The notes: generated from the sequence alone by a model not told the origin. Numbered from the stretch's first letter, positions 32,701 through 48,573 are shown. The stretch is 64,000 nucleotides of DNA from Sipunculus nudus (GCA_026874595.1 CM049314.1:27291729-27355728), one strand, 5' to 3'. Made by a program: numbers and translations.

Positions 32701-34205
32701 GAAGGCAGTTGACTGGACAATTTTATGTAGAATACGAAAAGGAAGCAAAGGAATAATGGTTTGTGAAAATAGGACCAAGATTGACAAGTTATGAGGAAAA
32801 TCACATTTTGATGTGTTAAAGTGACTTTGCCTTTGACCTTTGACCTATTTGGATAATATACATAGGACTTTCAGAAATCATCCTTGTATACATAATGTGA
32901 AAGTTAAAAATTGATTTTTGTTGAACTTTTGGCTGTAGATTACTAATAGTAAGATGCAAGAACCCGCACGCAAGCAAAATTGAGGACACTTGACAGACAG
33001 ACAGGCATACTGACAAAGTGACACAATATTGAGACAAATCGACTTATCCAGGTTATGGAGAAGACCCAGGAGAACAAAATGCTCTATAGTTTATGTAGGC
33101 AAGTTTATACCTTTGGAGATTTGGATTAACAATGATATGTTGCAGTGTTTCGCGTCCAGCGCCCCCTAGTGGCCATGTTGATAAAAATGAAAAAAATATG
33201 TTCGAGCAACAAGTGTAGGACTTATGGTATGTCTGTTTCAAAATGTTTCCTGCAAAACTGTGATCCCCTACTCAGGATTAATTAAATCTCGAAAAATCTC
33301 GTTTGACGAGATATCGTACGGGATATTTCAAGACTTGTGATAAAATCTTGTAAAACTAAATAAACGTTACCTAAGGCAAAAAAGACTAGACCACTCTAGC
33401 TGAAAAACTGACAAAGTAAGAAAACTTAGACTTTTTCCCCTAATTGCGTAACCATGGTTAGAGCAGAAAGGAAACACACCAGAAGGAAACACTTGGAAAA
33501 ACAAAGAAAATGAGCTATTTTTGAAGTAGATACTACAAAGGGTGACACAGATATGAAGAAAAAGCCGTTTTGACGACCTTTGCCGTTGACCTATATTGAC
33601 CAAAAACAATGAGCTTCCAGGGCTTTTAGTTTTCCATCATCCCTGTTAGTTTAAAAGCGATTGCTGCAAAATTGTGGCATGTAGGGTCGTGACAAACAAA
33701 CACAAATACACACACCCATAAACAAACAAACACACAGACATATGCAATTGACCATCAAGCTTGCCGAAATCCAAGATTCTGGCAAGCGAATATCGCATAT
33801 ATTTCTTACAAAATACCATAACACATGATCCAGGAGGGTAAAACTACAAATATGTTTTTGCGTGGCGTCCACCCATGCTTCTTAAAATCACTCTTATTTC
33901 AAGAATGGATTTCGGAGTGCATTTTTTTCCGTCCATACTGTATAAGGATAATAGCTGTATAAGGACTTGGAGCAAACTAACATTTCGCTCATGCACATAT
34001 CTAATGCGAGGTTTGATGTATCGGCCCGATTATTTTCGTGTACACAATTCTTGGACAGCTTTATCTGGTGTAAAACTGGTTGTGCCATCAATACCTGCTT
34101 CATTTTTCGTCTGTCCGAGGAACCGTTTCGGGTGAAAATCACATCGCAGGAACGGTTTTATGTACTGATATATGTACTGATATGAACACGAAACCGTCTA
34201 CATAA

Positions 34206-34252
<47 letters not shown>

Positions 34253-34281
34253 ATGAAATAACCCTGTTTATCTGAGGTATA

Positions 34282-34387
34282 AGTGTAGGTAAAGAGTAAG
34301 AGTGACGCCTGACCACCTGACGAATAACGCTTCTAAAGCTATTGTGTTAGTCACATAAAAGGCGTCACTCATTCTCTTTACCTACAC

Positions 34388-34388
<1 letters not shown>
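34282..34388. repeat. 107 bp hairpin, unit 2
   Basis: Same length and stem as in unit 1, flanked by TA tracts. Confidence 0.75.
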
Positions 34389-34435
<47 letters not shown>

Positions 34436-35756
34436 TACACTTTATATATATATATATATAAACAATGGAATTAAAAGAATTAACCCATAGGCCATAACGC
34501 TGCAACAGACACCCAAAGGCACTAATAGATGTACATCTAAGTAAATATATGCGTTGTCCTAAGGAGAGTAGGAGAAAGGAGGTAGATCGTATGTAGCTTT
34601 ATGGCATAAACCACTGTTTAAAATTTCAAGGCAATGGCACGAACGTTTTTTCAGATTGTACTGGCGATAGGAAAACTAACATTGCTGCCATGCAATGGGG
34701 TTTTGCACATATGGCAGGTGTGCAATTCTTACATAAATACTAAAATATTCTCCAATAAAAATGTAAAATCCAAATCAATACCCTTAATTGTTAAGCAATA
34801 CCCTTAATTGTTCTTCAGACAAGGCACATGAACAGAGTTTTGGTGTCCAATATTATTTTTTCCAACGGGTATGAAATAAGATAATACTAATCTTCTTCTA
34901 CTGGCCAATAATTTTATATGACTCGACAGCAACGCTGGAACCAATTAAAAGATGAAAATGAAAAGAAAATCTTAGATCCCTGTCAAGTAGATATAAAGGA
35001 TTCCTGAAGGATGTCAAACTTGATAGCACACATGCCCTATATTGTTCCTGTATCACATCAATCTTAAGAACAATCACTTGAACGATTAACTAGAAAAGGA
35101 ACCACATATAGATCATGTTGAAATGTTGATGGGTCTCAGTTTGAAAAGCTCACGTACTTTGGTGGAGGCACATCATTGTTTAATGTATGTGCTAGAGAAA
35201 ATGCTCTAGCATTTATATATTGTTGAACACAGGAGACGCCGTCTTATGGATTACAAGTCTGGTAATTAGAAAATAAATGACCACCTGTCGACCAGAAACG
35301 ACAGCTCTTGGACTAACAGAATGTAAGGTAAATAATCAAACAGACTGAACGCCATTAGAGGTATGGTCATTAATCTGACTATCAGGCAAGTATCCTCCCA
35401 GAGACAGCTAACCAATCAGGCAAATAGGCCTCCAAGGAACTCGGTCAGAATGCCTGTCTAGTGACAAAACACCAGATAATTAATAAATATATCAAACAGG
35501 CTGGCCGTTATAGAGCTGGTCAATCAGAAAGACTATGACAGATGAACAGCTAGAGGTTTGCCACCAGAGCTAGTCAGAATCAAGTCAGATGTAAGTGACT
35601 GCCTGAAAAGCTTTGTGAAGGTGTGACTGTCTTATCTGACTATCTACTATCTGTGGTAATCTAACTGACTGAAACCAAAATGGCAGTGTTTCTGTATTTT
35701 TAATGGAGTTATAAGATCAGTTTCATTGTTTGAGATTCGGAATTTGTCTAATGTTC

Positions 35757-37026
35757 TGTATTTTTCTTTTTTGCTTACCACTGGTTTCTTTTTCATATGT
35801 CTGTTTTGCTATGTACTGAAAGAAATGTTGCAATAGAGAAGCATTATTTTCAATATCATTTAATATATGATTTTGAAAAATGTTAATTTTATTTAAAACA
35901 TATTGGTCCTGTAAAGGTTAGTAATTAGTGTTTTTTTTTATATTGGTTCCATTCTATTATATCTTCTGCTATGATAGTTTGATTTATATAAATTCAATTT
36001 CAAATGTTGCAGTAACTGGGAAATGATCAGATGTGTCATCATGTAAAACCTCAAAAGATTTAAGTTTATTTAAATTCTCGGAACTGTCTACAGTATAATA
36101 AATTAGTGATGTCCCTTTGGATTAGATATATGTAAAGTTTCCATCTGTATCTGATGCAACATTTAAGGTATGAACAATTTATACACAATTCTTTAAGTGA
36201 GTGCCCAAATTTATTAATAACTTTATCTTTAGTTTTTCTTGGAGAAATAAAATCTCCCACATATTAATTTATTGATAAAAGTTTTTAAGTTGTCACTTCT
36301 AAATAGCCTTTTTGATTTCCTAGCATTTAAATCTCCATTATTATCAAGTCTAGCTCTCCATGTGTTTCTAACAGTTCTGTTGTTAAGATCATTTCAAGTC
36401 TTTTAATCCCATATGTTGTGCCCAATTTATAATTATATAACAGAATACTCAGGTGCGATGTATGCAGAAAAAAAAACAATATTTTATACAAAGCCCTTAT
36501 TCTTCACCATTTAAGATAATAATAAATATATCAGTAAACTTTGTCATGACAGGCATAATATATTGTGTTAACTTTTGTTTTATATTCACAATAACTCCTT
36601 CCTTTAAATCTGTACGAATACTAGAGTATCTTTGGTAACCCAAGATATCACCAATAAATTGTTTGTCTGATATAGCCCAATTTATAATTATATATAACAG
36701 AATACTCAGGTGCGATGTATGCAGAAAAAAAAACAATATTTTATACAAAGCCCTTATTCTTCACAATTTAAGATAATAATAAATATATCAGTAAACTTTG
36801 TCATGACAGGCATAATATATTGTGTTAACTTTTGTTTTATATTCACAATAACTCCTTCCTTTAAATCTGTACGAATACTAGAGTATCTTTGGTAACCCAA
36901 GATATCACCAATAAATTGTTTGTCTGATATAGCCCATGTTTCAGTTATGACAATCATATCATATTGTGAAATTGTATGTCTGAAATTAAAATCATCTTCA
37001 GCTGTATTTAAACCTTGAATAATCAT
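35757..37026 (-). pseudogene. Degenerate endonuclease domain, unit 3
   Basis: This is the same domain remnant as in units 1 and 2. The duplication copies are at 36421-36675 and 36676-36932. Confidence 0.68.
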
Positions 37027-40000
37027 AAAATCATTTCAGTGTCAAATTTTGTCCTTTTATAGCTATATTGTTTCCCTTCAACTTACCTTTATTATCAAAA
37101 TGGTTAGTAGAACAAGGGTGACTCAGATATCGACTGAGATGTAAACAGAATGAAATACCACTGTTATAAAGTAAGAACGATTAAAATGAAATTTGTTTTA
37201 TTTTATGTAGTCTATAATATGTATTAACATATTTTACATCATATTTTTATATATGTTAAGGTTTCTTATAACCGATAGCGTCAATTAGGCTTAATTCTGG
37301 TTTTTGAGAAATAATTATGATTATAATTATAATTAAAGATCTTAATATTATCAGAGGCGTAATTTCCTTTTGCACTCTCGCAGTGGGTGAGGGAGGGTGT
37401 CCCTCTTCCTCAATGCAAGAATATCGATGATTTTCTTTAAAAAATTCAGAAATTTAGAAGGAATGTTGGTATAAAATAACGGACTAATCTCGCTTCAGAA
37501 ACAAAGAACAAATAAAAGTGTCGAACCTCGAAATACTTAGGGGGCAAATGTCTCCTGAGAAGCAGACATGGGTCGAATACAGAAGAAATGTTTTCGAATA
37601 CGAATACAGCAGGGTACACGAATACCAATACGAATACAAATACTCCAAAACAAAAATGTATCCGAATACGAATGCGAATCCATATACAAATGTATTCATG
37701 AATATCAATATGAATACAAAATATTCATGCAAGTGTTTGAGGAGATTTGATGCGGTTTTCCAGTAGCTGAAATCTGTGCAGCAGAATACATGCATTAAGC
37801 TTTATGCGATCCATTGGTACAATCTTGCAGGTCAAAATGATCATGAATCACTGACATCTTGGCAGGTGATGCCATACTGATTACTGTTCTACAATATCCC
37901 TGATAGACAGCAGATCACAGTGTGCATTAGAAACTGAAAATTGTATCTGACTCATGTCAGAGAATATATAAGGGTAGTCAGGTAAAGACATGTTGATTAG
38001 CTCACATGAACTGCTTAGACTTAATTAATTAATAGTACAGACAGCCAGAGTTAGTCACAGTACAAGTACAATAAAGTAAAAAATGTAAAAATGTGTAAAT
38101 AAGATTGTTAGTGTGCATGTTTTAGGAGGTTCCGAATCAATCACTATTGAAATAATTGCCAATTTTTCCAAATGGATAAAGGACAAGAGGCAAACATCAT
38201 TAATGTCTACTGCATGTATTCATGTAAAGTATTCATGAATGTGAATACTTCTGCAATATATTTGAATATGAATACTAATACTTTTGAACTTTTTACAAAT
38301 GTATTCGAATACGAATACGAATACTGAAAATACCTGTATTCGAATGCAACATACGAATACGAACACTGATATACGAACTTCTTATATCCGCCGCTAGTTA
38401 TTTTACAATGAAACTTACAGTCAAGGTTTGAATTTTCCATGAAATTTCCATGAATTATTTAATTTGTGCCCTAATATCTCGGTTTCACAATGCAACGAAA
38501 TGAGTTATTCATACTGTATCATTAGACATAGTTTTAAATTTATTCATGAAAAATTACATATTGTCACACTTTTTTCGTAAATAACTCGCACTTTACAAAT
38601 TGAAATTAGCGTCTACTTTTGTGATAAAATAACATTTTATTTAACAACATGGTGATTTAAATGTATGTGTGGAGATTTTATGGTGTGTCACCTTTGGTCA
38701 GAAATGATTACTGCTCAACATTCCGATCCTTCACAGTTTTTGTCCACTTAAAAACTGTAGTTGGTATACTCATTACAAGGAACAAAAATGGTTGGTAATT
38801 GTGATTACACCCTATCCTTTGTAACACTCTTTGGCATATTTTACTCATGTATTTGATATTATCAGATATTATTCTGATATAATATATATAAGATATGTAA
38901 CTGTGGTTATCATATACCACTCTTTATCATAATGTGATATATATTAGCTAGATGACTTCACATTTTAATGTTTTGTTTAATCAAAAGTTTTCCTTTAAAT
39001 CAATTCTGCTTTGTACATAAGCAAATATGTAGTTATATGAGTTGTTAAATAGTATACATAATTCATTATATTTAAGAGTGTGGATATTCCAATCATGTGA
39101 TTCTGGTAACCCCTCACCGGTTTGTATTATTTATTTTAATAGTACGTTTTATAAATAGCCTAGGAACATGCATAAAATTTACTCAAATGTAGTCAGTTAT
39201 ACTATCTGGCAATGTTTGTTTCAACTGTAATGAGATATGCGAAACAAAACATAATGGCATATTGATTCAGTCGAACTTTTGTAACATCTTTCTAGGGACT
39301 GGCCAATGTGCCTTGAGGAAGTATATTAGCCATTGTTTGTGAAAATAGGACCAATATTACAAAGTTATGAGGGAAATAAGATTTTGACTGGTTTTGATCA
39401 CCTTGCCCTTGACTATTAACGTCTATAAAATACACATACAGTGTCCAGAAATCGTTCCGATATATGATACGTGTAAGTAAAAAGTGAATCTGGCAAAACT
39501 ATGGCCTGTAGAATGCTATATGTCAAGTACAAAAACCAACAAGCAGCCGAAATTGAGAACTACTGACAAACAGACAGACATACTGACAACGTGACACTTC
39601 AGAGACAACAGGTGACTAGACCAGATTATGGAGATGACCCAGAGAAAGAAAATGAACTATAGCTTGTGAAAATAGGACCAATAATGACAGTGTTATGAGG
39701 AAAATAAGATTCTTGTGTGTTTTGATCACCTTGGACTTTGGCCTATTTAAATAATTTACATATGACTTCTAGAGAACATTCGTATATAAGACGCATGAAC
39801 CAGCCAGCAGGCGTTATTGAGGATAGCTGACAAACAGATAGACATACTGACAAAGTGACCCAAAGCAGAAGGCAGTTGACTGGACAATTTTATGTAGAAT
39901 ACGAAAAGGAAGCAAAGGAATAATGGTTTGTGAAAATAGGACCAAGATTGACAAGTTATGAGGAAAATCACATTTTGATGTGTTAAAGTGACTTTGCCTT

Positions 40001-41371
40001 TGACCTTTGACCTATTTGGATAATATACATAGGACTTTCAGAAATCATCCTTGTATACATAATGTGAAAGTTAAAAATTGATTTTTGTTGAACTTTTGGC
40101 TGTAGATTACTAATAGTAAGATGCAAGAACCCGCACGCAAGCAAAATTGAGGACACTTGACAGACAGACAGGCATACTGACAAAGTGACACAATATTGAG
40201 ACAAATCGACTTATCCAGGTTATGGAGAAGACCCAGGAGAACAAAATGCTCTATAGTTTATGTAGGCAAGTTTATACCTTTGGAGATTTGGATTAACAAT
40301 GATATGTTGCAGTGTTTCGCGTCCAGCGCCCCCTAGTGGCCATGTTGATAAAAATGAAAAAAATATGTTCGAGCAACAAGTGTAGGACTTATGGTATGTC
40401 TGTTTCAAAATGTTTCCTGCAAAACTGTGATCCCCTACTCAGGATTAATTAAATCTCGAAAAATCTCGTTTGACGAGATATCGTACGGGATATTTCAAGA
40501 CTTGTGATAAAATCTTGTAAAACTAAATAAACGTTACCTAAGGCAAAAAAGACTAGACCACTCTAGCTGAAAAACTGACAAAGTAAGAAAACTTAGACTT
40601 TTTCCCCTAATTGCGTAACCATGGTTAGAGCAGAAAGGAAACACACCAGAAGGAAACACTTGGAAAAACAAAGAAAATGAGCTATTTTTGAAGTAGATAC
40701 TACAAAGGGTGACACAGATATGAAGAAAAAGCCGTTTTGACGACCTTTGCCGTTGACCTATATTGACCAAAAACAATGAGCTTCCAGGGCTTTTAGTTTT
40801 CCATCATCCCTGTTAGTTTAAAAGCGATTGCTGCAAAATTGTGGCATGTAGGGTCGTGACAAACAAACACAAATACACACACCCATAAACAAACAAACAC
40901 ACAGACATATGCAATTGACCATCAAGCTTGCCGAAATCCAAGATTCTGGCAAGCGAATATCGCATATATTTCTTACAAAATACCATAACACATGATCCAG
41001 GAGGGTAAAACTACAAATATGTTTTTGCGTGGCGTCCACCCATGCTTCTTAAAATCACTCTTATTTCAAGAATGGATTTCGGAGTGCATTTTTTTCCGTC
41101 CATACTGTATAAGGATAATAGCTGTATAAGGACTTGGAGCAAACTAACATTTCGCTCATGCACATATCTAATGCGAGGTTTGATGTATCGGCCCGATTAT
41201 TTTCGTGTACACAATTCTTGGACAGCTTTATCTGGTGTAAAACTGGTTGTGCCATCAATACCTGCTTCATTTTTCGTCTGTCCGAGGAACCGTTTCGGGT
41301 GAAAATCACATCGCAGGAACGGTTTTATGTACTGATATATGTACTGATATGAACACGAAACCGTCTACATA

Positions 41372-41408
<37 letters not shown>

Positions 41409-41444
41409 TTATATAATGAAATAACCCTGTTTATCTGAGGTATA

Positions 41445-41550
41445 AGTGTAGGTAAAGAGTAAGAGTGACGCCTGACCACCTGACGAATAACGCTTCTAAA
41501 GCTATTGTGTTAGTCACATAAAAGGCGTCACTCATTCTCTTTACCTACAC

Positions 41551-41551
<1 letters not shown>
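41445..41551. repeat. 107 bp hairpin, unit 3
   Basis: Same length and stem as in unit 1, flanked by TA tracts. Confidence 0.75.
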
Positions 41552-41602
<51 letters not shown>

Positions 41603-42921
41603 TACACTTTATATATATATATATAAACAATGGAATTAAAAGAATTAACCCATAGGCCATAACGCTGCAACAGACACCCAAAGGCACTAATAGATGTACA
41701 TCTAAGTAAATATATGCGTTGTCCTAAGGAGAGTAGGAGAAAGGAGGTAGATCGTATGTAGCTTTATGGCATAAACCACTGTTTAAAATTTCAAGGCAAT
41801 GGCACGAACGTTTTTTCAGATTGTACTGGCGATAGGAAAACTAACATTGCTGCCATGCAATGGGGTTTTGCACATATGGCAGGTGTGCAATTCTTACATA
41901 AATACTAAAATATTCTCCAATAAAAATGTAAAATCCAAATCAATACCCTTAATTGTTAAGCAATACCCTTAATTGTTCTTCAGACAAGGCACATGAACAG
42001 AGTTTTGGTGTCCAATATTATTTTTTCCAACGGGTATGAAATAAGATAATACTAATCTTCTTCTACTGACCAATAATTTTATATGACTCGACAGCAACGC
42101 TGGAACCAATTAAAAGATGAAAATGAAAAGAAAATCTTAGATCCCTGTCAAGTAGATATAAAGGATTCCTGAAGGATGTCAAACTTGATAGCACACATGC
42201 CCTATATTGTTCCTGTATCACATCAATCTTAAGAACAATCACTTGAACGATTAACTAGAAAAGGAACCACATATAGATCATGTTGAAATGTTGATGGGTC
42301 TCAGTTTGAAAAGCTCACGTACTTTGGTGGAGGCACATCATTGTTTAATGTATGTGCTAGAGAAAATGCTCTAGCATTTATATATTGTTGAACACAGGAG
42401 ACGCCGTCTTATGGATTACAAGTCTGGTAATTAGAAAATAAATGACCACCTGTCGACCAGAAACGACAGCTCTTGGACTAACAGAATGTAAGGTAAATAA
42501 TCAAACAGACTGAACGCCATTAGAGGTATGGTCATTAATCTGACTATCAGGCAAGTATCCTCCCAGAGACAGCTAACCAATCAGGCAAATAGGCCTCCAA
42601 GGAACTCGGTCAGAATGCCTGTCTAGTGACAAAACACCAGATAATTAATAAATATATCAAACAGGCTGGCCGTTATAGAGCTGGTCAATCAGAAAGACTA
42701 TGACAGATGAACAGCTAGAGGTTTGCCACCAGAGCTAGTCAGAATCAAGTCAGATGTAAGTGACTGCCTGAAAAGCTTTGTGAAGGTGTGACTGTCTTAT
42801 CTGACTATCTACTATCTGTGGTAATCTAACTGACTGAAACCAAAATGGCAGTGTTTCTGTATTTTTAATGGAGTTATAAGATCAGTTTCATTGTTTGAGA
42901 TTCGGAATTTGTCTAATGTTC

Positions 42922-44191
42922 TGTATTTTTCTTTTTTGCTTACCACTGGTTTCTTTTTCATATGTCTGTTTTGCTATGTACTGAAAGAAATGTTGCAATA
43001 GAGAAGCATTATTTTCAATATCATTTAATATATGATTTTGAAAAATGTTAATTTTATTTAAAACATATTGGTCCTGTAAAGGTTAGTAATTAGTGTTTTT
43101 TTTTATATTGGTTCCATTCTATTATATCTTCTGCTATGATAGTTTGATTTATATAAATTCAATTTCAAATGTTGCAGTAACTGGGAAATGATCAGATGTG
43201 TCATCATGTAAAACCTCAAAAGATTTAAGTTTATTTAAATTCTCGGAACTGTCTACAGTATAATAAATTAGTGATGTCCCTTTGGATTAGATATATGTAA
43301 AGTTTCCATCTGTATCTGATGCAACATTTAAGGTATGAACAATTTATAAACAATTCTTTAAGTGAGTGCCCAAATTTATTAATAACTTTATCTTTAGTTT
43401 TTCTTGGAGAAATAAAATCTCCCACATATTAATTTATTGATAAAAGTTTTTAAGTTGTCACTTCTAAATAGCCTTTTAGATTTCCTAGCATTTAAATCTC
43501 CATTATTATCAAGTCTAGCTCTCCATGTGTTTCTAACAGTTCTGTTGTTAAGATCATTTCAAGTCTTTTAATCCCATATGTTGTGCCCAATTTATAATTA
43601 TATAACAGAATACTCAGGTGCGATGTATGCAGAAAAAAAAACAATATTTTATACAAAGCCCTTATTCTTCACCATTTAAGATAATAATAAATATATCAGT
43701 AAACTTTGTCATGACAGGCATAATATATTGTGTTAACTTTTGTTTTATATTCACAATAACTCCTTCCTTTAAATCTGTACGAATACTAGAGTATCTTTGG
43801 TAACCCAAGATATCACCAATAAATTGTTTGTCTGATATAGCCCAATTTATAATTATATATAACAGAATACTCAGGTGCGATGTATGCAGAAAAAAAAACA
43901 ATATTTTATACAAAGCCCTTATTCTTCACAATTTAAGATAATAATAAATATATCAGTAAACTTTGTCATGACAGGCATAATATATTGTGTTAACTTTTGT
44001 TTTATATTCACAATAACTCCTTCCTTTAAATCTGTACGAATACTAGAGTATCTTTGGTAACCCAAGATATCACCAATAAATTGTTTGTCTGATATAGCCC
44101 ATGTTTCAGTTATGACAATCATATCATATTGTGAAATTGTATGTCTGAAATTAAAATCATCTTCAGCTGTATTTAAACCTTGAATAATCAT
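42922..44191 (-). pseudogene. Degenerate endonuclease domain, unit 4
   Basis: This is the same domain remnant. The duplication copies are at 43586-43840 and 43841-44097. It carries a private Cys-to-Phe change in the segment read as SLKELFINCS. Confidence 0.68.
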
Positions 44192-47100
44192 AAAATCATT
44201 TCAGTGTCAAATTTTGTCCTTTTATAGCTATATTGTTTCCCTTCAACTTACCTTTATTATCAAAATGGTTAGTAGAACAAGGGTGACTCAGATATCGACT
44301 GAGATGTAAACAGAATGAAATACCACTGTTATAAAGTAAGAACGATTAAAATGAAATTTGTTTTATTTTATGTAGTCTATAATATGTATTAACATATTTT
44401 ACATCATATTTTTATATATGTTAAGGTTTCTTATAACCGATAGCGTCAATTAGGCTTAATTCTGGTTTTTGAGAAATAATTATGATTATAATTATAATTA
44501 AAGATCTTAATATTATCAGAGGCGTAATTTCCTTTTGCACTCTCGCAGTGGGTGAGGGAGGGTGTCCCTCTTCCTCAATGCAAGAATATCGATGATTTTC
44601 TTTAAAAAATTCAGAAATTTAGAAGGAATGTTGGTATAAAATAACGGACTAATCTCGCTTCAGAAACAAAGAACAAATAAAAGTGTCGAACCTCGAAATA
44701 CCTAGGGGGCAAATGTCTCCTGAGAAGCAGACATGGGTCGAATACAGAAGAAATGTTTTCGAATACGAATACAGCAGGGTACACGAATACGAATACGAAT
44801 ACAAATACTCCAAAACAAAAATGTATCCGAATACGAATGCGAATCCATATACAAATGTATTCATGAATATCAATATGAATACAAAATATTCATGCAAGTG
44901 TTTGAGGAGATTTGATGCGGTTTTCCAGTAGCTGAAATCTGTGCAGCAGAATACATGCATTAAGCTTTATGCGATCCATTGGTACAATCTTGCAGGTCAA
45001 AATGATCATGAATCACTGACATCTTGGCAGGTGATGCCATACTGATTACTGTTCTACAATATCCCTGATAGACAGCAGATCACAGTGTGCATTAGAAACT
45101 GAAAATTGTATCTGACTCATGTCAGAGAATATATAAGGGTAGTCAGGTAAAGACATGTTGATTAGCTCACATGAACTGCTTAGACTTAATTAATTAATAG
45201 TACAGACAGCCAGAGTTAGTCACAGTACAAGTACAATAAAGTAAAAAATGTAAAAATGTGTAAATAAGATTGTTAGTGTGCATGTTTTAGGAGGTTCCGA
45301 ATCAATCACTATTGAAATAATTGCCAATTTTTCCAAATGGATAAAGGACAAGAGGCAAACATCATTAATGTCTACTGCATGTATTCATGTAAAGTATTCA
45401 TGAATGTGAATACTTCTGCAATATATTTGAATATGAATACTAATACTTTTGAACTTTTTACAAATGTATTCGAATACGAATACGAATACTGAAAATACCT
45501 GTATTCGAATGCAATATACGAATACGAACACTGATATACGAACTTCTTATATCCGCCGCTAGTTATTTTACAATGAAACTTACAGTCAAGGTTTGAATTT
45601 TCCATGAAATTTCCATGAATTATTTAATTTGTGCCCTAATATCTCGGTTTCACAATGCAACGAAATGAGTTATTCATACTGTATCATTAGACATAGTTTT
45701 AAATTTATTCATGAAAAATTACATATTGTCACACTTTTTTCGTAAATAACTCGCACTTTACAAATTGAAATTAGCGTCTACTTTTGTGATAAAATAACAT
45801 TTTATTTAACAACATGGTGATTTAAATGTATGTGTGGAGATTTTATGGTGTGTCACCTTTGGTCAGAAATGATTACTGCTCAACATTCCGATCCTTCACA
45901 GTTTTTGTCCACTTAAAAACTGTAGTTGGTATACTCATTACAAGGAACAAAAATGGTTGGTAATTGTGATTACACCCTATCCTTTGTAACACTCTTTGGC
46001 ATATTTTACTCATGTATTTGATATTATCAGATATTATTCTGATATAATATATATAAGATATGTAACTGTGGTTATCATATACCACTCTTTATCATAATGT
46101 GATATATATTAGCTAGATGACTTCACATTTTAATGTTTTGTTTAATCAAAAGTTTTCCTTTAAATCAATTCTGCTTTGTACATAAGCAAATATGTAGTTA
46201 TATGAGTTGTTAAATAGTATACATAATTCATTATATTTAAGAGTGTGGATATTCCAATCATGTGATTCTGGTAACCCCTCACCGGTTTGTATTATTTATT
46301 TTAATAGTACGTTTTATAAATAGCCTAGGAACATGCATAAAATTTACTCAAATGTAGTCAGTTATACTATCTGGCAATGTTTGTTTCAACTGTAATGAGA
46401 TATGCGAAACAAAACATAATGGCATATTGATTCAGTCGAACTTTTGTAACATCTTTCTAGGGACTGGCCAATGTGCCTTGAGGAAGTATATTAGCCATTG
46501 TTTGTGAAAATAGGACCAATATTACAAAGTTATGAGGGAAATAAGATTTTGACTGGTTTTGATCACCTTGCCCTTGACTATTAACGTCTATAAAATACAC
46601 ATACAGTGTCCAGAAATCGTTCCGATATATGATACGTGTAAGTAAAAAGTGAATCTGGCAAAACTATGGCCTGTAGAATGCTATATGTCAAGTACAAAAA
46701 CCAACAAGCAGCCGAAATTGAGAACTAATGACAAACAGACAGACATACTGACAACGTGACACTTCAGAGACAACAGGTGACTAGACCAGATTATGGAGAT
46801 GACCCAGAGAAAGAAAATGAACTATAGCTTGTGAAAATAGGACCAATAATGACAGTGTTATGAGGAAAATAAGATTCTTGTGTGTTTTGATCACCTTGGA
46901 CTTTGGCCTATTTAAATAATTTACATATGACTTCTAGAGAACATTCGTATATAAGACGCATGAACCAGCCAGCAGGCGTTATTGAGGATAGCTGACAAAC
47001 AGATAGACATACTGACAAAGTGACCCAAAGCAGAAGGCAGTTGACTGGACAATTTTATGTAGAATACGAAAAGGAAGCAAAGGAATAATGGTTTGTGAAA

Positions 47101-48536
47101 ATAGGACCAAGATTGACAAGTTATGAGGAAAATCACATTTTGATGTGTTAAAGTGACTTTGCCTTTGACCTTTGACCTATTTGGATAATATACATAGGAC
47201 TTTCAGAAATCATCCTTGTATACATAATGTGAAAGTTAAAAATTGATTTTTGTTGAACTTTTGGCTGTAGATTACTAATAGTAAGATGCAAGAACCCGCA
47301 CGCAAGCAAAATTGAGGACACTTGACAGACAGACAGGCATACTGACAAAGTGACACAATATTGAGACAAATCGACTTATCCAGGTTATGGAGAAGACCCA
47401 GGAGAACAAAATGCTCTATAGTTTATGTAGGCAAGTTTATACCTTTGGAGATTTGGATTAACAATGATATGTTGCAGTGTTTCGCGTCCAGCGCCCCCTA
47501 GTGGCCATGTTGATAAAAATGAAAAAAATATGTTCGAGCAACAAGTGTAGGACTTATGGTATGTCTGTTTCAAAATGTTTCCTGCAAAACTGTGATCCCC
47601 TACTCAGGATTAATTAAATCTCGAAAAATCTCGTTTGACGAGATATCGTACGGGATATTTCAAGACTTGTGATAAAATCTTGTAAAACTAAATAAACGTT
47701 ACCTAAGGCAAAAAAGACTAGACCACTCTAGCTGAAAAACTGACAAAGTAAGAAAACTTAGACTTTTTCCCCTAATTGCGTAACCATGGTTAGAGCAGAA
47801 AGGAAACACACCAGAAGGAAACACTTGGAAAAACAAAGAAAATGAGCTATTTTTGAAGTAGATACTACAAAGGGTGACACAGATATGAAGAAAAAGCCGT
47901 TTTGACGACCTTTGCCGTTGACCTATATTGACCAAAAACAATGAGCTTCCAGGGCTTTTAGTTTTCCATCATCCCTGTTAGTTTAAAAGCGATTGCTGCA
48001 AAATTGTGGCATGTAGGGTCGTGACAAACAAACACAAATACACACACCCATAAACAAACAAACACACAGACATATGCAATTGACCATCAAGCTTGCCGAA
48101 ATCCAAGATTCTGGCAAGCGAATATCGCATATATTTCTTACAAAATACCATAACACATGATCCAGGAGGGTAAAACTACAAATATGTTTTTGCGTGGCGT
48201 CCACCCATGCTTCTTAAAATCACTCTTATTTCAAGAATGGATTTCGGAGTGCATTTTTTTCCGTCCATACTGTATAAGGATAATAGCTGTATAAGGACTT
48301 GGAGCAAACTAACATTTCGCTCATGCACATATCTAATGCGAGGTTTGATGTATCGGCCCGATTATTTTCGTGTACACAATTCTTGGACAGCTTTATCTGG
48401 TGTAAAACTGGTTGTGCCATCAATACCTGCTTCATTTTTCGTCTGTCTGAGGAACCGTTTCGGGTGAAAATCACATCGCAGGAACGGTTTTATGTACTGA
48501 TATATGTACTGATATGAACACGAAACCGTCTACATA

Positions 48537-48573
<37 letters not shown>

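Larger units (their letters stand above)
27881..35203 (+). repeat. Macrosatellite unit 2 of 5 (7323 bp)
   Basis: This is a direct repeat of unit 1 with scattered single-base differences. It shares with unit 1 the ~155 bp segment (about 30745-30900) missing from units 3-5. With unit 3 it shares an ATACCAATACG variant (30301-30311) where units 1, 4 and 5 have ATACGAATACG. Confidence 0.95.
35204..42368 (+). repeat. Macrosatellite unit 3 of 5 (7165 bp)
   Basis: This is a direct repeat; it is shorter mainly because of a ~155 bp deletion at the junction CAGTACAAG|TACAATAAAG (near 38066). It shares TTACTCATG and CTGACCAAT variants with units 4 and 5. Confidence 0.95.
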
